A stretch of 39,682 nucleotides of DNA. Source: a virus. The stretch covers positions 1 through 39,682 of IMG/VR virus record IMGVR_UViG_3300044701_003470. One strand, 5' to 3'. The notes under the pieces are model-generated. The model was not told the DNA's origin and ran no database searches. It was given only the letters and a program-made list of their open reading frames with translations. The position numbers and the translations under genes are program-made. This document shows, one piece after another, positions 1 to 6,142 of this stretch (within the stretch, counting starts at the first letter, position 1; each line of letters starts with the position of its first letter).

Positions 1-28
1 CTGGTCGACGGGAACGAGATGGATCACG
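1..28. repeat. Contig-end overlap, left copy
   Basis: Bases 1-28 match bases 39655-39682 with a single difference at position 8 (A here, T at the right end). The RusA reading frame stays open and in the same phase across the join. The simplest reading is a circular or circularly permuted genome whose contig was not trimmed. A true 28-bp terminal repeat is less likely because the match is imperfect and lies inside a gene. Confidence 0.85.
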
Positions 29-189
29 ACAACGCCGTGGCGCGCTGCAAGTGGCCGCTCGATCTGCTCGTGCAGCTCGGCTATCTGGCCGACGACCGGC
101 GGAAGAACGTCCAGTGGGCCGGCTTCCCCGATCAGATCGTCAGCCGGAAGCAGGAACCCTCCCTCACCCTCATCATTACCCCGCAATGA
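1..189 (+). CDS. rusA: RusA-like Holliday junction resolvase, C-terminal part (gene split by contig ends)
   Basis: RusA-family enzymes are small Mg2+-dependent endonucleases that cut Holliday junctions during phage recombination and before packaging. The first 62 codons hold the family signature: an acidic DxDN motif (MDHDNA), then a lysine (CKWPLD), an aspartate and a GYLADD segment. These match the catalytic acidic cluster and conserved lysine of RusA. The N-terminal half lies at the far right end of the window (ending at 39682), and the two halves join in frame. The stop codon overlaps the start of the next gene (ATGA). The family call is strong; activity is inferred. Confidence 0.85.
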   Translation: MVDGNEMDHDNAVARCKWPLDLLVQLGYLADDRRKNVQWAGFPDQIVSRKQEPSLTLIITPQ

Positions 190-485
190 CCGACACCAAC
201 CCGACCCCCGCCGAGCTCACCGAGCTCCCCGAGACCCCCACGCTCGACGCCGAGGCCGGCGACGACGAGCCCGCGATCGTGCTCCCCCAGTGCCACTTCA
301 CGATGGGCTGGAAGGAATACTGGCGGGCGCTCGACATCGACTCAGCGATGTGCCTCGCGCTGGTCTGCAAGCTGCACGGCCGAACGCCGCAGGACCTCGT
401 CGAGGACGTCCTGCGGTTCCGGTCGCTGATCGTGCCGATGTCGAACTTCGAGGGGCTGGAGCTGGGCTCAGGCCCGCAGTCCTAA
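186..485 (+). CDS. Hypothetical phage protein, 99 aa
   Basis: The start ATG at 186 overlaps the RusA stop codon, so this is the last gene of the rightward replication/recombination operon. The N-terminal 40 residues are rich in Thr, Pro, Glu and Asp and look disordered. The second half (from about VLPQCHFTMGWKEYW) looks folded, with two Cys in CLALVCKLHG. I do not recognise a family. The 3' end overlaps the converging HTH gene by 18 bp. An upstream ATG at 51 in the same frame is rejected because it lies inside the RusA coding region. Confidence 0.7.
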   Translation: MTDTNPTPAELTELPETPTLDAEAGDDEPAIVLPQCHFTMGWKEYWRALDIDSAMCLALVCKLHGRTPQDLVEDVLRFRSLIVPMSNFEGLELGSGPQS

Positions 486-833
486 GCGCCGCTCGAGCTC
501 CACGATCCGCAGCTCGAGCTCCTGCACGATCCGGTTGATCTTCTTCGGGTTCGCCCGGATCGGGACGCCGGCGGTCTTCAGGCGCTTGTGGATCGTGGAG
601 TAGTTCACGCCCTCGAGCTCGGCGATCTGGCGGAGGGTGCGGCGCTCCTCGACGTACATCGTGGCCCAGCGCTGGGTCTGGGCGTCGTCCGGCTTCTGGC
701 CGCGGACCAGCGCCTCGGCCCGGCGCTCGAGCTCGACGTCGCGATCGGGGCGTCCCTTGTAGGGCGTGAGGCGGATGCCGGCATTGGCGCGCTTGGCCTT
801 CTCGGCCCGGTACAGCTCCATCGGATCAGTCAC
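468..833 (-). CDS. Helix-turn-helix DNA-binding protein, last gene of leftward early operon
   Basis: This 121-aa basic protein has a recognisable helix-turn-helix around residues 66-90 (TLRQIAELEGVNYSTIHKRL), resembling the DNA-binding ends of resolvases and sigma-like regulators. A C-terminal leucine-rich helix (INRIVQELELRIVELERRL) could form a coiled-coil dimer. The start is GTG at 833, overlapping the stop of the upstream membrane gene by four bases (GTGA). There is no catalytic recombinase domain, so a transcription regulator is more likely than an enzyme. Its binding site is unknown; the tandem 11-bp repeat near 2529 is one candidate. Confidence 0.8.
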   Translation of the reverse strand: MTDPMELYRAEKAKRANAGIRLTPYKGRPDRDVELERRAEALVRGQKPDDAQTQRWATMYVEERRTLRQIAELEGVNYSTIHKRLKTAGVPIRANPKKINRIVQELELRIVELERRLGLRA

Positions 834-973
834 AGCGGTCTCCAGTGGGAAGGAAGGGTCATCTGGCGACGGAAGCGCCGCCGGTTGCGGAGGGCGAGCA
901 GGACGAGCAGGGCGAAGGCGACGAGCGATCCGGACAGGACCCCGAGCAGGAAGCAGGTGAGGTGGTCAGTCAC
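830..973 (-). CDS. Small single-pass membrane protein, 47 aa
   Basis: The gene reads GTG at 973 to TGA at 830-832. It overlaps the preceding gene by eight bases and the following one by four. The protein has one hydrophobic stretch at residues 6-28 (FLLGVLSGSLVAFALLVLLAL), followed by an Arg-rich cytoplasmic tail (RNRRRFRRQ). This N-out/C-in topology fits the positive-inside rule. The function is not recognisable; small early membrane proteins can alter the host envelope or exclude other phages, but nothing here proves that. Translational coupling on both sides supports it being a real gene. Confidence 0.65.
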   Translation of the reverse strand: MTDHLTCFLLGVLSGSLVAFALLVLLALRNRRRFRRQMTLPSHWRPL

Positions 974-1151
974 TCGTCACCCGCGGCAGGGTGTGGATCA
1001 GGAGCTCGATCAGGCACCTCGGGCAGGAGGCCTCGTCCGGGGTGGCGATGTTCGAGTGCCGCACCACCTTCCCGCACAGGGCCCGGAACAGCAGCCGCCG
1101 CTCGTGCCCGGCCTTCAGGTGGGTGTACTTGGCGTCGGGGCGCGGTCTCAC
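966..1151 (-). CDS. Hypothetical early protein with Cys pairs, 61 aa
   Basis: The GTG start at 1151 overlaps the TGA of the upstream gene (GTGA). The protein begins MRPRPDAKYTHLKAG and contains one Cys in LCGK and two in CPRC, so a small metal-binding knuckle is possible. A longer in-frame reading up to 1277 is low-complexity Gly/Arg/Ala sequence inside the neighbouring gene and is rejected. I recognise no family. It belongs to the chain of overlapping leftward early genes. Confidence 0.65.
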   Translation of the reverse strand: MRPRPDAKYTHLKAGHERRLLFRALCGKVVRHSNIATPDEASCPRCLIELLIHTLPRVTSD

Positions 1152-1351
1152 AGCTCGCTCGCCAGTGAACGCCCCACGGCGTCCCAGAAGTTCGCCCGGC
1201 GCTCCGCCTGCTCGGCCAGCGCCTCCTCCCCCTGCTCGCTGTAGACGTCCAGCCCGGCGTCCGCGGCGACCTTCCACGCCGAGACGAGCGAGAGGGCGAC
1301 GAGCGGGTGGTACTTTTCGAGCATCCGCTGCGCGGTCCCGTGGGGGGTCAT
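1148..1351 (-). CDS. Hypothetical early protein, 67 aa
   Basis: The ATG start at 1351 overlaps the stop of the upstream gene (ATGA), and the stop overlaps the next start (GTGA). The predicted protein is mainly helical (EKYHPLVALSLVSAW, then an Ala/Glu-rich helix EEALAEQAERR) with no membrane segment or metal motif. I do not recognise a family. Its position in a run of four-base overlaps supports expression from one leftward mRNA. Confidence 0.65.
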   Translation of the reverse strand: MTPHGTAQRMLEKYHPLVALSLVSAWKVAADAGLDVYSEQGEEALAEQAERRANFWDAVGRSLASEL

Positions 1352-1542
1352 TCGGCCACCTCCGCGATCACCTTGAAGGTGCGGCGGCCCTTCTGGGTCC
1401 CGTCGTGTCCGCAGCGCTCCGCCTCACGCCGGGCCTTCCGGATCGCCTCGGACTTGCTCGAGGCCTCGACGGTGTAGGGGATGCCGTTGACCTCATTCCA
1501 CGCCGGATACTGGAAGGTCTGGCGAACGGTGTAGGTGCTCAT
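1348..1542 (-). CDS. Hypothetical early protein, 64 aa
   Basis: The protein begins MSTYTVRQTFQYPAW. It alternates predicted beta strands (YTVRQTFQY, GIPYTVEAS, RRTFKVIAEV) around one basic helix (KSEAIRKARREAERCG), consistent with a small alpha/beta fold. The start ATG at 1542 overlaps the preceding TGA and the stop overlaps the next ATG, giving tight translational coupling. The last four residues (EVAE) are the same as those of the adjacent 54-aa gene. No function is recognisable. Confidence 0.65.
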   Translation of the reverse strand: MSTYTVRQTFQYPAWNEVNGIPYTVEASSKSEAIRKARREAERCGHDGTQKGRRTFKVIAEVAE

Positions 1543-1703
1543 TCGGCCACCTCCGCGGGGGCCGTATCCATCGCGATCAGCAGGTCGAGGTTCCGCACCC
1601 AGTGCTCGAGGACGGAGGGGGCGGTGGGCCGGCCGGTGGCGGCGGTCACGATCAGCGAGGCGCGGATCAGGCCGAGGTAGTGGCGCTGCTCTGGGGTCAT
1701 CAT
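1539..1703 (-). CDS. Hypothetical early protein, 54 aa
   Basis: ATG at 1703 (a second ATG follows at 1700) reads MMTPEQRHYLGLIRAS and ends in AEVAE. It is mostly helical and has no known motif. The strong ribosome site at 1707-1717 carries the CAGGAGACCAG motif shared with other early genes, which fixes this start. The stop overlaps the next gene's ATG. The family is unknown; the case for a real gene rests on the ribosome site and operon position. Confidence 0.6.
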   Translation of the reverse strand: MMTPEQRHYLGLIRASLIVTAATGRPTAPSVLEHWVRNLDLLIAMDTAPAEVAE

Positions 1704-1706
1704 TCT

Positions 1707-1717
1707 CTGGTCTCCTG
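1707..1717 (-). promoter_or_regulatory. Early-type ribosome-binding motif CAGGAGACCAG
   Basis: Read on the minus strand this is CAGGAGACCAG, a Shine-Dalgarno core (AGGAG) followed by a conserved ACCAG. The start codon at 1703 follows after three bases. The same 11-mer occurs upstream of the genes starting at 1898, 2433, 27380 and 31197. Confidence 0.8.
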
Positions 1718-1724
1718 TGGTGGG

Positions 1725-1898
1725 TTAGCGGGTCTGGGCAGCCTGAACGTGCATACCGAGGAAGAAGATCGCCAAGTCGCGCGTGGGCTCGGTGGCGATC
1801 ACCTCGCTGGTCTCGAGATCAAGCGCCGACCAGACCTTGTTCGAGCGGTCGTAGCAGATCTGGTAGTGGCGGCCGAAGAGGCTCATCGTCTTTTTCAT
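1725..1898 (-). CDS. Hypothetical early protein, 57 aa
   Basis: The protein starts MKKTMSLFGRHYQICYD and contains a predicted beta hairpin (HYQICYDRSNKVWSALDL) then a helix (TRDLAIFFLGMHVQ). This resembles small phage proteins that carry one mini-domain, but I cannot assign it. Start ATG 1898 is preceded by the CAGGAGACCAG motif at 1902-1912 and, further upstream, by the hairpin at 1921-1939. Unlike the downstream genes it does not overlap its neighbours. Confidence 0.65.
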   Translation of the reverse strand: MKKTMSLFGRHYQICYDRSNKVWSALDLETSEVIATEPTRDLAIFFLGMHVQAAQTR

Positions 1899-1901
1899 CG
1901 T

Positions 1902-1912
1902 CTGGTCTCCTG
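1902..1912 (-). promoter_or_regulatory. Early-type ribosome-binding motif CAGGAGACCAG
   Basis: An exact copy of the 11-base motif on the minus strand, three bases before the ATG at 1898. Confidence 0.8.
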
Positions 1913-1920
1913 AGGTGTGG

Positions 1921-1939
1921 GGGCCGCTCCACGCGGCCC
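1921..1939 (-). repeat. Intergenic hairpin GGGCCGC-TCCAC-GCGGCCC, copy 1
   Basis: A perfect 7-bp stem with a 5-base loop lies between the stop of the 77-aa gene and the ribosome site of the next gene. An identical copy lies at 2215-2233. No T-run follows, so it is not a classical intrinsic terminator. It may set an mRNA end, act as an attenuator or insulate the ribosome site. Confidence 0.75.
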
Positions 1940-1958
1940 GGTGTGGTGGTAGGGTGGG

Positions 1959-2192
1959 TTAGATGGTGTAGGTGCCGAGGCGAATGTCGGCGAGCGTCTC
2001 GCGCACCGCCTCGCGAAGCGTCCCGAACATATCCGCGGACGCGACCAGCATCGTGCCTTCGGTCGCCGTCCAGCGGAGCCCGCAGTTTTCGGGAAGTAGG
2101 ACCTCGACGAGCCCGGTGCTCGAGATCTCCACCTCGCACTCGGGGTGGACCTTCTTCGCGGCCTTCGTGAGTCGCTCGATCATCTTCTGCAT
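1959..2192 (-). CDS. Hypothetical early protein, 77 aa
   Basis: The N-terminal amphipathic helix (MQKMIERLTKAAKKVHP) is followed by four or so beta strands (CEVEISSTGLVEVLL, RWTATEGTMLVAS) and a C-terminal helix (LREAVRETLADI). The fold looks like a small alpha/beta protein of unknown family. The ribosome site is AAGGAGATCAG, a variant of the early motif. The duplicated hairpin at 2215-2233 lies just upstream. No catalytic motif is visible. Confidence 0.7.
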   Translation of the reverse strand: MQKMIERLTKAAKKVHPECEVEISSTGLVEVLLPENCGLRWTATEGTMLVASADMFGTLREAVRETLADIRLGTYTI

Positions 2193-2214
2193 TGCTGATC
2201 TCCTTGTGGTGGGA

Positions 2215-2233
2215 GGGCCGCTCCACGCGGCCC
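2215..2233 (-). repeat. Intergenic hairpin GGGCCGC-TCCAC-GCGGCCC, copy 2
   Basis: Identical in stem and loop to 1921-1939, and again placed between a stop codon and the ribosome site of the next leftward gene. The identity extends a few bases beyond the stem (CCCGGTG), which suggests duplication together with a gene cassette. Confidence 0.75.
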
Positions 2234-2259
2234 GGTGGTGTGTTCGCGTCGATTAGTCG

Positions 2260-2433
2260 TTAGAAGGGGAGGTCTTCGTGCTCCATATACACGGCGTCCT
2301 CGCCGCCCCGGTTCTCTTCCTGCTTGAGCTCCTCGGCGCGGTCGCGGGCGGCTTCGCGATAGATGAAGCCAGCGTCGATGTAGTCGTCGAAGCCGATGGT
2401 CGAACCGAAGTGGGTGGTCTCTGTGCTCTGCAT
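2260..2433 (-). CDS. First leftward early protein, 57 aa, with SSB-like acidic C-terminal tip
   Basis: The ATG at 2433 follows the CAGGAGACCAG motif. The protein begins MQSTETTHFGSTIGFDDYID, has a charged central helix (REAARDRAEELKQEENRG) and ends in YMEHEDLPF. The acidic-DLPF end resembles the C-terminal tip of bacterial SSB (DDDIPF), the docking peptide for many host repair and replication proteins. The phage ERF protein at 32044-32817 ends in DEDLPF. The tip may let this protein compete for SSB partners, which is inference. It is the promoter-proximal gene of the leftward operon. Confidence 0.7.
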   Translation of the reverse strand: MQSTETTHFGSTIGFDDYIDAGFIYREAARDRAEELKQEENRGGEDAVYMEHEDLPF

Positions 2434-2435
2434 TG

Positions 2436-2446
2436 CTGGTCTCCTG
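2436..2446 (-). promoter_or_regulatory. Early-type ribosome-binding motif CAGGAGACCAG
   Basis: An exact copy on the minus strand, two bases before the start codon of the first leftward gene. Confidence 0.8.
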
Positions 2447-2473
2447 CGGTGGCCGGCGTCATTGCCGACACAG

Positions 2474-2504
2474 TGAATACTCACCCGGTAGTCATTCCAC
2501 ACAA
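2474..2504 (-). promoter_or_regulatory. Candidate leftward early promoter
   Basis: On the minus strand TTGTGT (2504-2499) and TATTCA (2479-2474) are separated by 19 bases, a long but usable spacing, upstream of the first leftward gene. A second -10-like TATTGT lies at 2508-2503, so the exact promoter is uncertain. A promoter is expected here because transcription diverges. Confidence 0.35.
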
Positions 2505-2528
2505 TAGGTGTTGAACGCTGTTACAATA

Positions 2529-2550
2529 TCTTAATGTTCTCTTAATGTTC
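2529..2550. repeat. Tandem 11-bp direct repeat TCTTAATGTTC x2, candidate operator
   Basis: Two exact copies of TCTTAATGTTC abut with no spacer, one helical turn apart, in an AT-rich patch between the leftward early operon and the rightward terminase promoter. A protein bound to both copies would sit on one DNA face and could control both directions. Neither phage HTH protein can be assigned to it from sequence. Confidence 0.7.
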
Positions 2551-2555
2551 GGGGT

Positions 2556-2564
2556 TTTTCCACA
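2556..2564 (+). promoter_or_regulatory. DnaA-box-like 9-mer TTTTCCACA
   Basis: The 9-mer fits the relaxed DnaA consensus TTWTNCACA. A second near-match (TTATCCACG, eight of nine to TTATCCACA) lies on the minus strand at 2631-2639. Both flank the rightward promoter in the AT-rich divergent region. A host DnaA role in replication or transcription is possible but unproven. Confidence 0.4.
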
Positions 2565-2569
2565 AACGG

Positions 2570-2597
2570 TTGCGTTGCCACCGCATCGGTGTATTTT
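2570..2597 (+). promoter_or_regulatory. Candidate rightward promoter for the packaging/structural genes
   Basis: TTGCGT (2570-2575) and TATTTT (2592-2597) are separated by 16 bases. Transcription would start near 2604, before the GTG at 2632, and would exclude the earlier in-frame ATG at 2545. The hexamers resemble those at 30890-30918 and 27404-27433 (TTGCG followed by TATTNT), suggesting one promoter class. Confidence 0.5.
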
Positions 2598-2631
2598 CGG
2601 GACAACTCCCCACAGGTTCAACACGGCCAAC

Positions 2632-2970
2632 GTGGATAACTCTGCGCCAAAGCGTGAAAAGAAGGGGCGAGGCTCGGGCTTGATTCCGTTCAAGCGCGGG
2701 CCTGATCCGCGTCGTGGCAAGGGGCCCAAGCCGGGGACGGGGGGACGGCCGCGGGACGAGTTCCGGGCCCTGCTGCGCGAGCTGGCGAGCCGCCCGGAGA
2801 CGGTGGCCGGGCTCGATGCGATCCTGTCCGATCCGGGCCACCCGCAGTACCTGCGGGCGCTCGAGTTCGTGACCGAGCGGGGCTACGGCAAGGAGCCGCA
2901 GGCGATCGAGGGCGGGCTCTCGCTCACCGTCGTGCGGCGTGATGAAACCAGCCTCGGGGATCGGGGCTGA
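2632..2970 (+). CDS. terS: Probable terminase small subunit
   Basis: The small terminase recognises phage DNA and recruits the motor subunit. This gene directly precedes the large terminase, with its stop overlapping the next start. The N-terminus (GLIPFKRGPDPRRGKGPKPGTGGRPRDEF) has the basic FKxGxDPRR...GRP signature common in small-terminase/DUF5681-like phage proteins. It is followed by two helices (FRALLRELASRP and YLRALEFVTERGYG). I chose GTG at 2632 because the likely promoter ends at 2597; an in-frame ATG at 2545 lies upstream of it. No strong ribosome site is visible at GTG 2632, so the start is uncertain. Confidence 0.65.
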   Translation: MDNSAPKREKKGRGSGLIPFKRGPDPRRGKGPKPGTGGRPRDEFRALLRELASRPETVAGLDAILSDPGHPQYLRALEFVTERGYGKEPQAIEGGLSLTVVRRDETSLGDRG

Positions 2971-4490
2971 TGGGCGTCGCGGCGATCCCAGCCCCCGGGG
3001 CAGAGGGTACCCTCTACCTACCGGCACCGCTTCCCCACCAGCGGCCTGTGCTGAACAGCGCCAGTAAGCGCAAGCTCTGGCGGGCCGGGCGACGGACGGG
3101 GAAGAGCCGTGCCGCGCTGCTGGCCGCCGCTGACGGTCACGGACCGCGTGACAAGCAGGGCCTGCCGGCGCTGCGTGGGGCGCTGCAGGGCGGGGACATC
3201 CTCTGGGTGAGCCCGGACTACCCCCAGTCGGCTGCGATCTGGCGTGAGGAGATCCTGCCGCGGTTCGAGGGCCTGCCCGGGGTGGCGGTCTGGAAGAGCG
3301 AGCGCCGGATCGAGATCAGCGGGCTGGGCTCGCTCGAGCTTCGATCGGCTGAGGCGATCGACGGCGTCCGCGGCCGGCGCTTCGACGGGGTGATCGTGGA
3401 CGAGGCGGGCTATCTCGACCTCGAGTACGCGCTGGGCGCGGTCATTATGCCGACCCTCGTCGATCGCGACGGCTGGCTGCTGCTGATCTCGAGCCCCAAC
3501 GGCGGGCACGACGGGAACCAGCAGAAGCGCGTCCCGAGCTGGTTCAACCTGCTGGCCGAGGAGATCGAGCGGGGGCAGCGCTCCGAGTGGTCCGCGTGGC
3601 ACAACCGCACCGAGGACAACCCGACCCTCTCGCGCTCCGTGATCGCGGCGCTGCGGGCCGAGTACCCCGAGGGCTCGCTCACCGCCCAGCAGGAGCTCGA
3701 CGCGCTGCTGGTGGCCGGCGGGGGCCGGTTCTACCCCGAGCTGCTGGGCCCCGAGGGGATGGATCGCTTCCTCGTCTCGCTCGATCGCACCGACAACGTC
3801 TTCTCGCTGCCTGAGTGGGCCGAGTTCTGGGGCAGCTACGACTGGGGCTACAGCCACCCGGCGGCCTTCTCGACCTTCGCCCGGGTGGGCAACACGCTCT
3901 ACCTGCTCGACACGCTCTACCTGCACAAGCGACACGACGAGGAGCAGGCCGCGGAGATCCGCGGCTGGGCCGATCCGCGCTGCCTGCGTCAGGTCTACGC
4001 CGGGCACGACGCCTTCGCCAAGCGGATGGCGCACTCGGCCGCGGTCGAGTCGGTGGCGGACATCTTCGATCGCTACGGGATCGCGTTGGGCCGGGCCAAC
4101 ATCGACCGGGCCGCGGGGGCCAAGGCCGTGCGCCGGCTGCTGTCTGGGACCGCGCCGGTCTCGCTCAAGATCGTGAAGACCGACGGTAACCGGCGGGTGC
4201 TCGAGGAGCTCTCGAGGCTGGTGCCTGATCCGCTCAACCTCGACGTGCCGGCAAAGCGCGACGCGGACGAGCGGGGGCTCAACGGGGACGACGGGGCGGA
4301 CTGCTTCCGGTACGGGGTGGCCTCTGGTGGCTACGAGACCCTCGAGCCGCAGGCGCTCAAAAGCTTCGTGAACGTCTCGACGGGGAAGGACGAGGACGAC
4401 CCGTTCGCGCCGATGCTGGAGCGGCAGCGCGGGATCACGGTGGAATACACGCACCGGCCGCAGGGGCCGGAGGGGCAGTTCGGATGGTGA
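2970..4490 (+). CDS. terL: Terminase large subunit (packaging ATPase and nuclease)
   Basis: This 506-aa protein pumps DNA into the prohead and cuts the concatemer. Walker A is GRRTGKS (residues 40-46). Walker B is the hydrophobic strand GVIVDEAG with D144-E145 as the ATPase acidic pair. The C-terminal RNase-H-like nuclease begins with YDWGYSHP (D291), with further acidic residues in GHDAF and near DGADCFRYG. The length is normal for the family. The start overlaps the small-terminase stop (TGATG). The family call is firm; cos versus headful cutting cannot be read from sequence. Confidence 0.95.
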   Translation: MGVAAIPAPGAEGTLYLPAPLPHQRPVLNSASKRKLWRAGRRTGKSRAALLAAADGHGPRDKQGLPALRGALQGGDILWVSPDYPQSAAIWREEILPRFEGLPGVAVWKSERRIEISGLGSLELRSAEAIDGVRGRRFDGVIVDEAGYLDLEYALGAVIMPTLVDRDGWLLLISSPNGGHDGNQQKRVPSWFNLLAEEIERGQRSEWSAWHNRTEDNPTLSRSVIAALRAEYPEGSLTAQQELDALLVAGGGRFYPELLGPEGMDRFLVSLDRTDNVFSLPEWAEFWGSYDWGYSHPAAFSTFARVGNTLYLLDTLYLHKRHDEEQAAEIRGWADPRCLRQVYAGHDAFAKRMAHSAAVESVADIFDRYGIALGRANIDRAAGAKAVRRLLSGTAPVSLKIVKTDGNRRVLEELSRLVPDPLNLDVPAKRDADERGLNGDDGADCFRYGVASGGYETLEPQALKSFVNVSTGKDEDDPFAPMLERQRGITVEYTHRPQGPEGQFGW

Positions 4491-4783
4491 GCTGGTTCAA
4501 GCGGCTGTTCGGGATCGCGGAGCCCGCCGCGGAGGCCTCGAGCGAGGCTCCGGTGGTGCTGGGCGTGGCGCTGCAGGAGGGCCCGAAGCCGGCCGAGGGC
4601 CGGGTGCTGGTGTGGCGCGGGTTCTCGTGGGTGCAGCGCGGGGCCGCGGACGCGAAGGGGAAGCTGACCTTCGTGCGTGAGGCGTCGATAGATGGTCGGC
4701 CGGTGCCTGTTGAGGTGCAGGTGCTCGAGGCCGATCTCGAGATAATGGCGGATGGGACTCTGACTCTGCGAGGGCGTGCGTAG
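4484..4783 (+). CDS. Hypothetical protein in head-gene block, 99 aa
   Basis: The gene overlaps the terminase end by seven bases. The N-terminus (MVSWFKRLFGIAEP) is an amphipathic helix. The rest alternates beta strands (GRVLVWRGFSWVQRG, GKLTFVREASIDG, VPVEVQVLEADLEI), consistent with a small beta-sandwich or decoration-like fold. I do not recognise a family. Its place between terminase and decoration-like genes suggests a minor virion or head-assembly protein. Confidence 0.65.
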   Translation: MVSWFKRLFGIAEPAAEASSEAPVVLGVALQEGPKPAEGRVLVWRGFSWVQRGAADAKGKLTFVREASIDGRPVPVEVQVLEADLEIMADGTLTLRGRA

Positions 4784-5247
4784 TGCCAAGCTTCGTATAC
4801 AACAAGGCGGCGCAGGAGCTGGCCGACGGGACGATCGATCTGCTGACGGACACCATCAAAACGATGCTGGTGACCTCGCAGTACAGCGCGGCGCGTTCCG
4901 ATCTGGTGGTGGACAACGGCGGGGCGAACGATCCGCTCGACGCCGAGATCAGCGTCTCGGGCTACACTGGCGGCTGGGGCGGCTCAGGGCGCAAGTCGCT
5001 GGCCTCCAAGACGGTGGTGGTGGATCAGCCCAACAACCGGGCCGAGTTCAGCGCTGGCAACCTGACGTGGACGACGCTGGGCAGCGGGGCGACGATCGCG
5101 GCGATGCTGCTGATCAAGGAGGGCGGCTCGAATGACACGACCTCAAGGCTGATCGCCTACCTCGACGTGACGGACACGGCCACGAACGGGGGCGACATTG
5201 CCTTCACGTTCGACGCGCAGGGCATCATCCAGTTCTCGACGGTCTGA
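4783..5247 (+). CDS. Putative minor structural protein, 154 aa
   Basis: A GTG start overlaps the preceding stop by one base (TAGTG). The sequence is rich in Gly, Thr, Ser and Asp and looks all-beta. It includes FVYNKAAQELADGTIDLL near the start, the turn-rich SGYTGGWGGSGRKSLAS and a C-terminal strand pair (DIAFTFDAQGIIQFSTV). Proteins like this commonly sit on phage capsids or tails as decoration or adaptor subunits. The exact role is inferred from composition and position. Confidence 0.6.
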   Translation: MPSFVYNKAAQELADGTIDLLTDTIKTMLVTSQYSAARSDLVVDNGGANDPLDAEISVSGYTGGWGGSGRKSLASKTVVVDQPNNRAEFSAGNLTWTTLGSGATIAAMLLIKEGGSNDTTSRLIAYLDVTDTATNGGDIAFTFDAQGIIQFSTV

Positions 5248-6140
5248 TGACTGACAACGTCGGCTACACCCCGGGCACGGGCGCAACGGTCTCAGCGGAC
5301 GAGGTCACTTACTCGGGTGACACGTCGCTGGTGCAGCTCGTGCGTCCCGTGCTGGTCTCGGGCTCGGAGGGCTCGCGGACGGTGGTCGATCTGCCCGGGG
5401 ACAACAGCAACGGGCTGGATGTGGACGTGACGCGAGTCTCGGGGAACGTGACGGTGGTGCAGAGCACCGCGGCGAACCTGAAGACTGACGCGAACATTAC
5501 GAACAGCTCGCTGACCGTGGTGCAGGCCACGGCCGCCAATCTGAACGCGACGGTCGAAGGCACGGTGACGGCCAACGCGGGCACGGGCAGTTTCACGGTC
5601 GTGCAGAGCACGGCGGCGAACCTGAAGACCGATGCCAACATCACGAACGCGGTGGTCACGATTGGCAATGGCAGTGACGCCATCTCCGTGGACACCAGCT
5701 CGACGGATGCCGAGTCGAACGCCGTCAACACGCTGCACACGCAGGCCCGGCACTTTCAGTGGAACGGGTCAACGTGGGACCGGGTGCGGGCGCACTCAAC
5801 CATTAACGACTGCGCGACGTTTACGTCGGCGCAGACCGGCACCGCGCTGTGGACCCCGGCCAGCAACTTCTCCGTGGTCATCACGGCGCTGCAGATTCAA
5901 AGCTACGGCACGACAGCGGGCACTTGCGTCGTGTGGTTCGGCGCGTCGGGCGATACGACGTACACTCGCGGCACAGATCAAGCGGTTTTCGACGGCGAGT
6001 GGGCCCCCAGCAACACGAACAAGCCGGGGCTCTATATGGCCTACCCAACGCCGATTCGCGGATCGCAGAACTACGTTCTGCGTGTGACCACGACGAACGC
6101 CCAGTCGGTAACGATCAACGTTTGGGGCTACGAGATCTAA
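5247..6140 (+). CDS. Repeat-containing virion surface protein, 297 aa
   Basis: Residues about 69-134 contain three related beta repeats. The first and third share TVVQSTAANLKTDANITN almost exactly (starting near residues 69 and 117); the middle one (near residue 90) reads TVVQATAANLNATVEGTVTA. Such VVQxTAANL repeats are known in phage appendage and head-surface proteins. The C-terminal half (NDCATFTSAQTGTALW... to the end) is a separate beta-rich domain that could bind a host or capsid partner. The start overlaps the previous stop (GATGA). It likely forms a trimeric spike or decoration. Confidence 0.6.
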   Translation: MTDNVGYTPGTGATVSADEVTYSGDTSLVQLVRPVLVSGSEGSRTVVDLPGDNSNGLDVDVTRVSGNVTVVQSTAANLKTDANITNSSLTVVQATAANLNATVEGTVTANAGTGSFTVVQSTAANLKTDANITNAVVTIGNGSDAISVDTSSTDAESNAVNTLHTQARHFQWNGSTWDRVRAHSTINDCATFTSAQTGTALWTPASNFSVVITALQIQSYGTTAGTCVVWFGASGDTTYTRGTDQAVFDGEWAPSNTNKPGLYMAYPTPIRGSQNYVLRVTTTNAQSVTINVWGYEI

Positions 6141-6142
6141 AC

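Noticed and set aside
1-28. Functional short terminal repeat
   Set aside because: The match is imperfect and lies within a coding frame that continues across the join; an untrimmed circular assembly is simpler.
468-833. Serine recombinase or integrase
   Set aside because: Only a helix-turn-helix and coiled coil are visible; no catalytic domain and no att-like repeat was found.
2545-2631. Longer N-terminus for the small terminase from ATG 2545
   Set aside because: It starts upstream of the predicted promoter and inside DnaA-like and AT-rich regulatory DNA; the added residues look non-coding.
3018-4454. Long minus-strand frame opposite the large terminase
   Set aside because: Same pattern of composition-driven open frame; the plus strand has clear ATPase and nuclease motifs.
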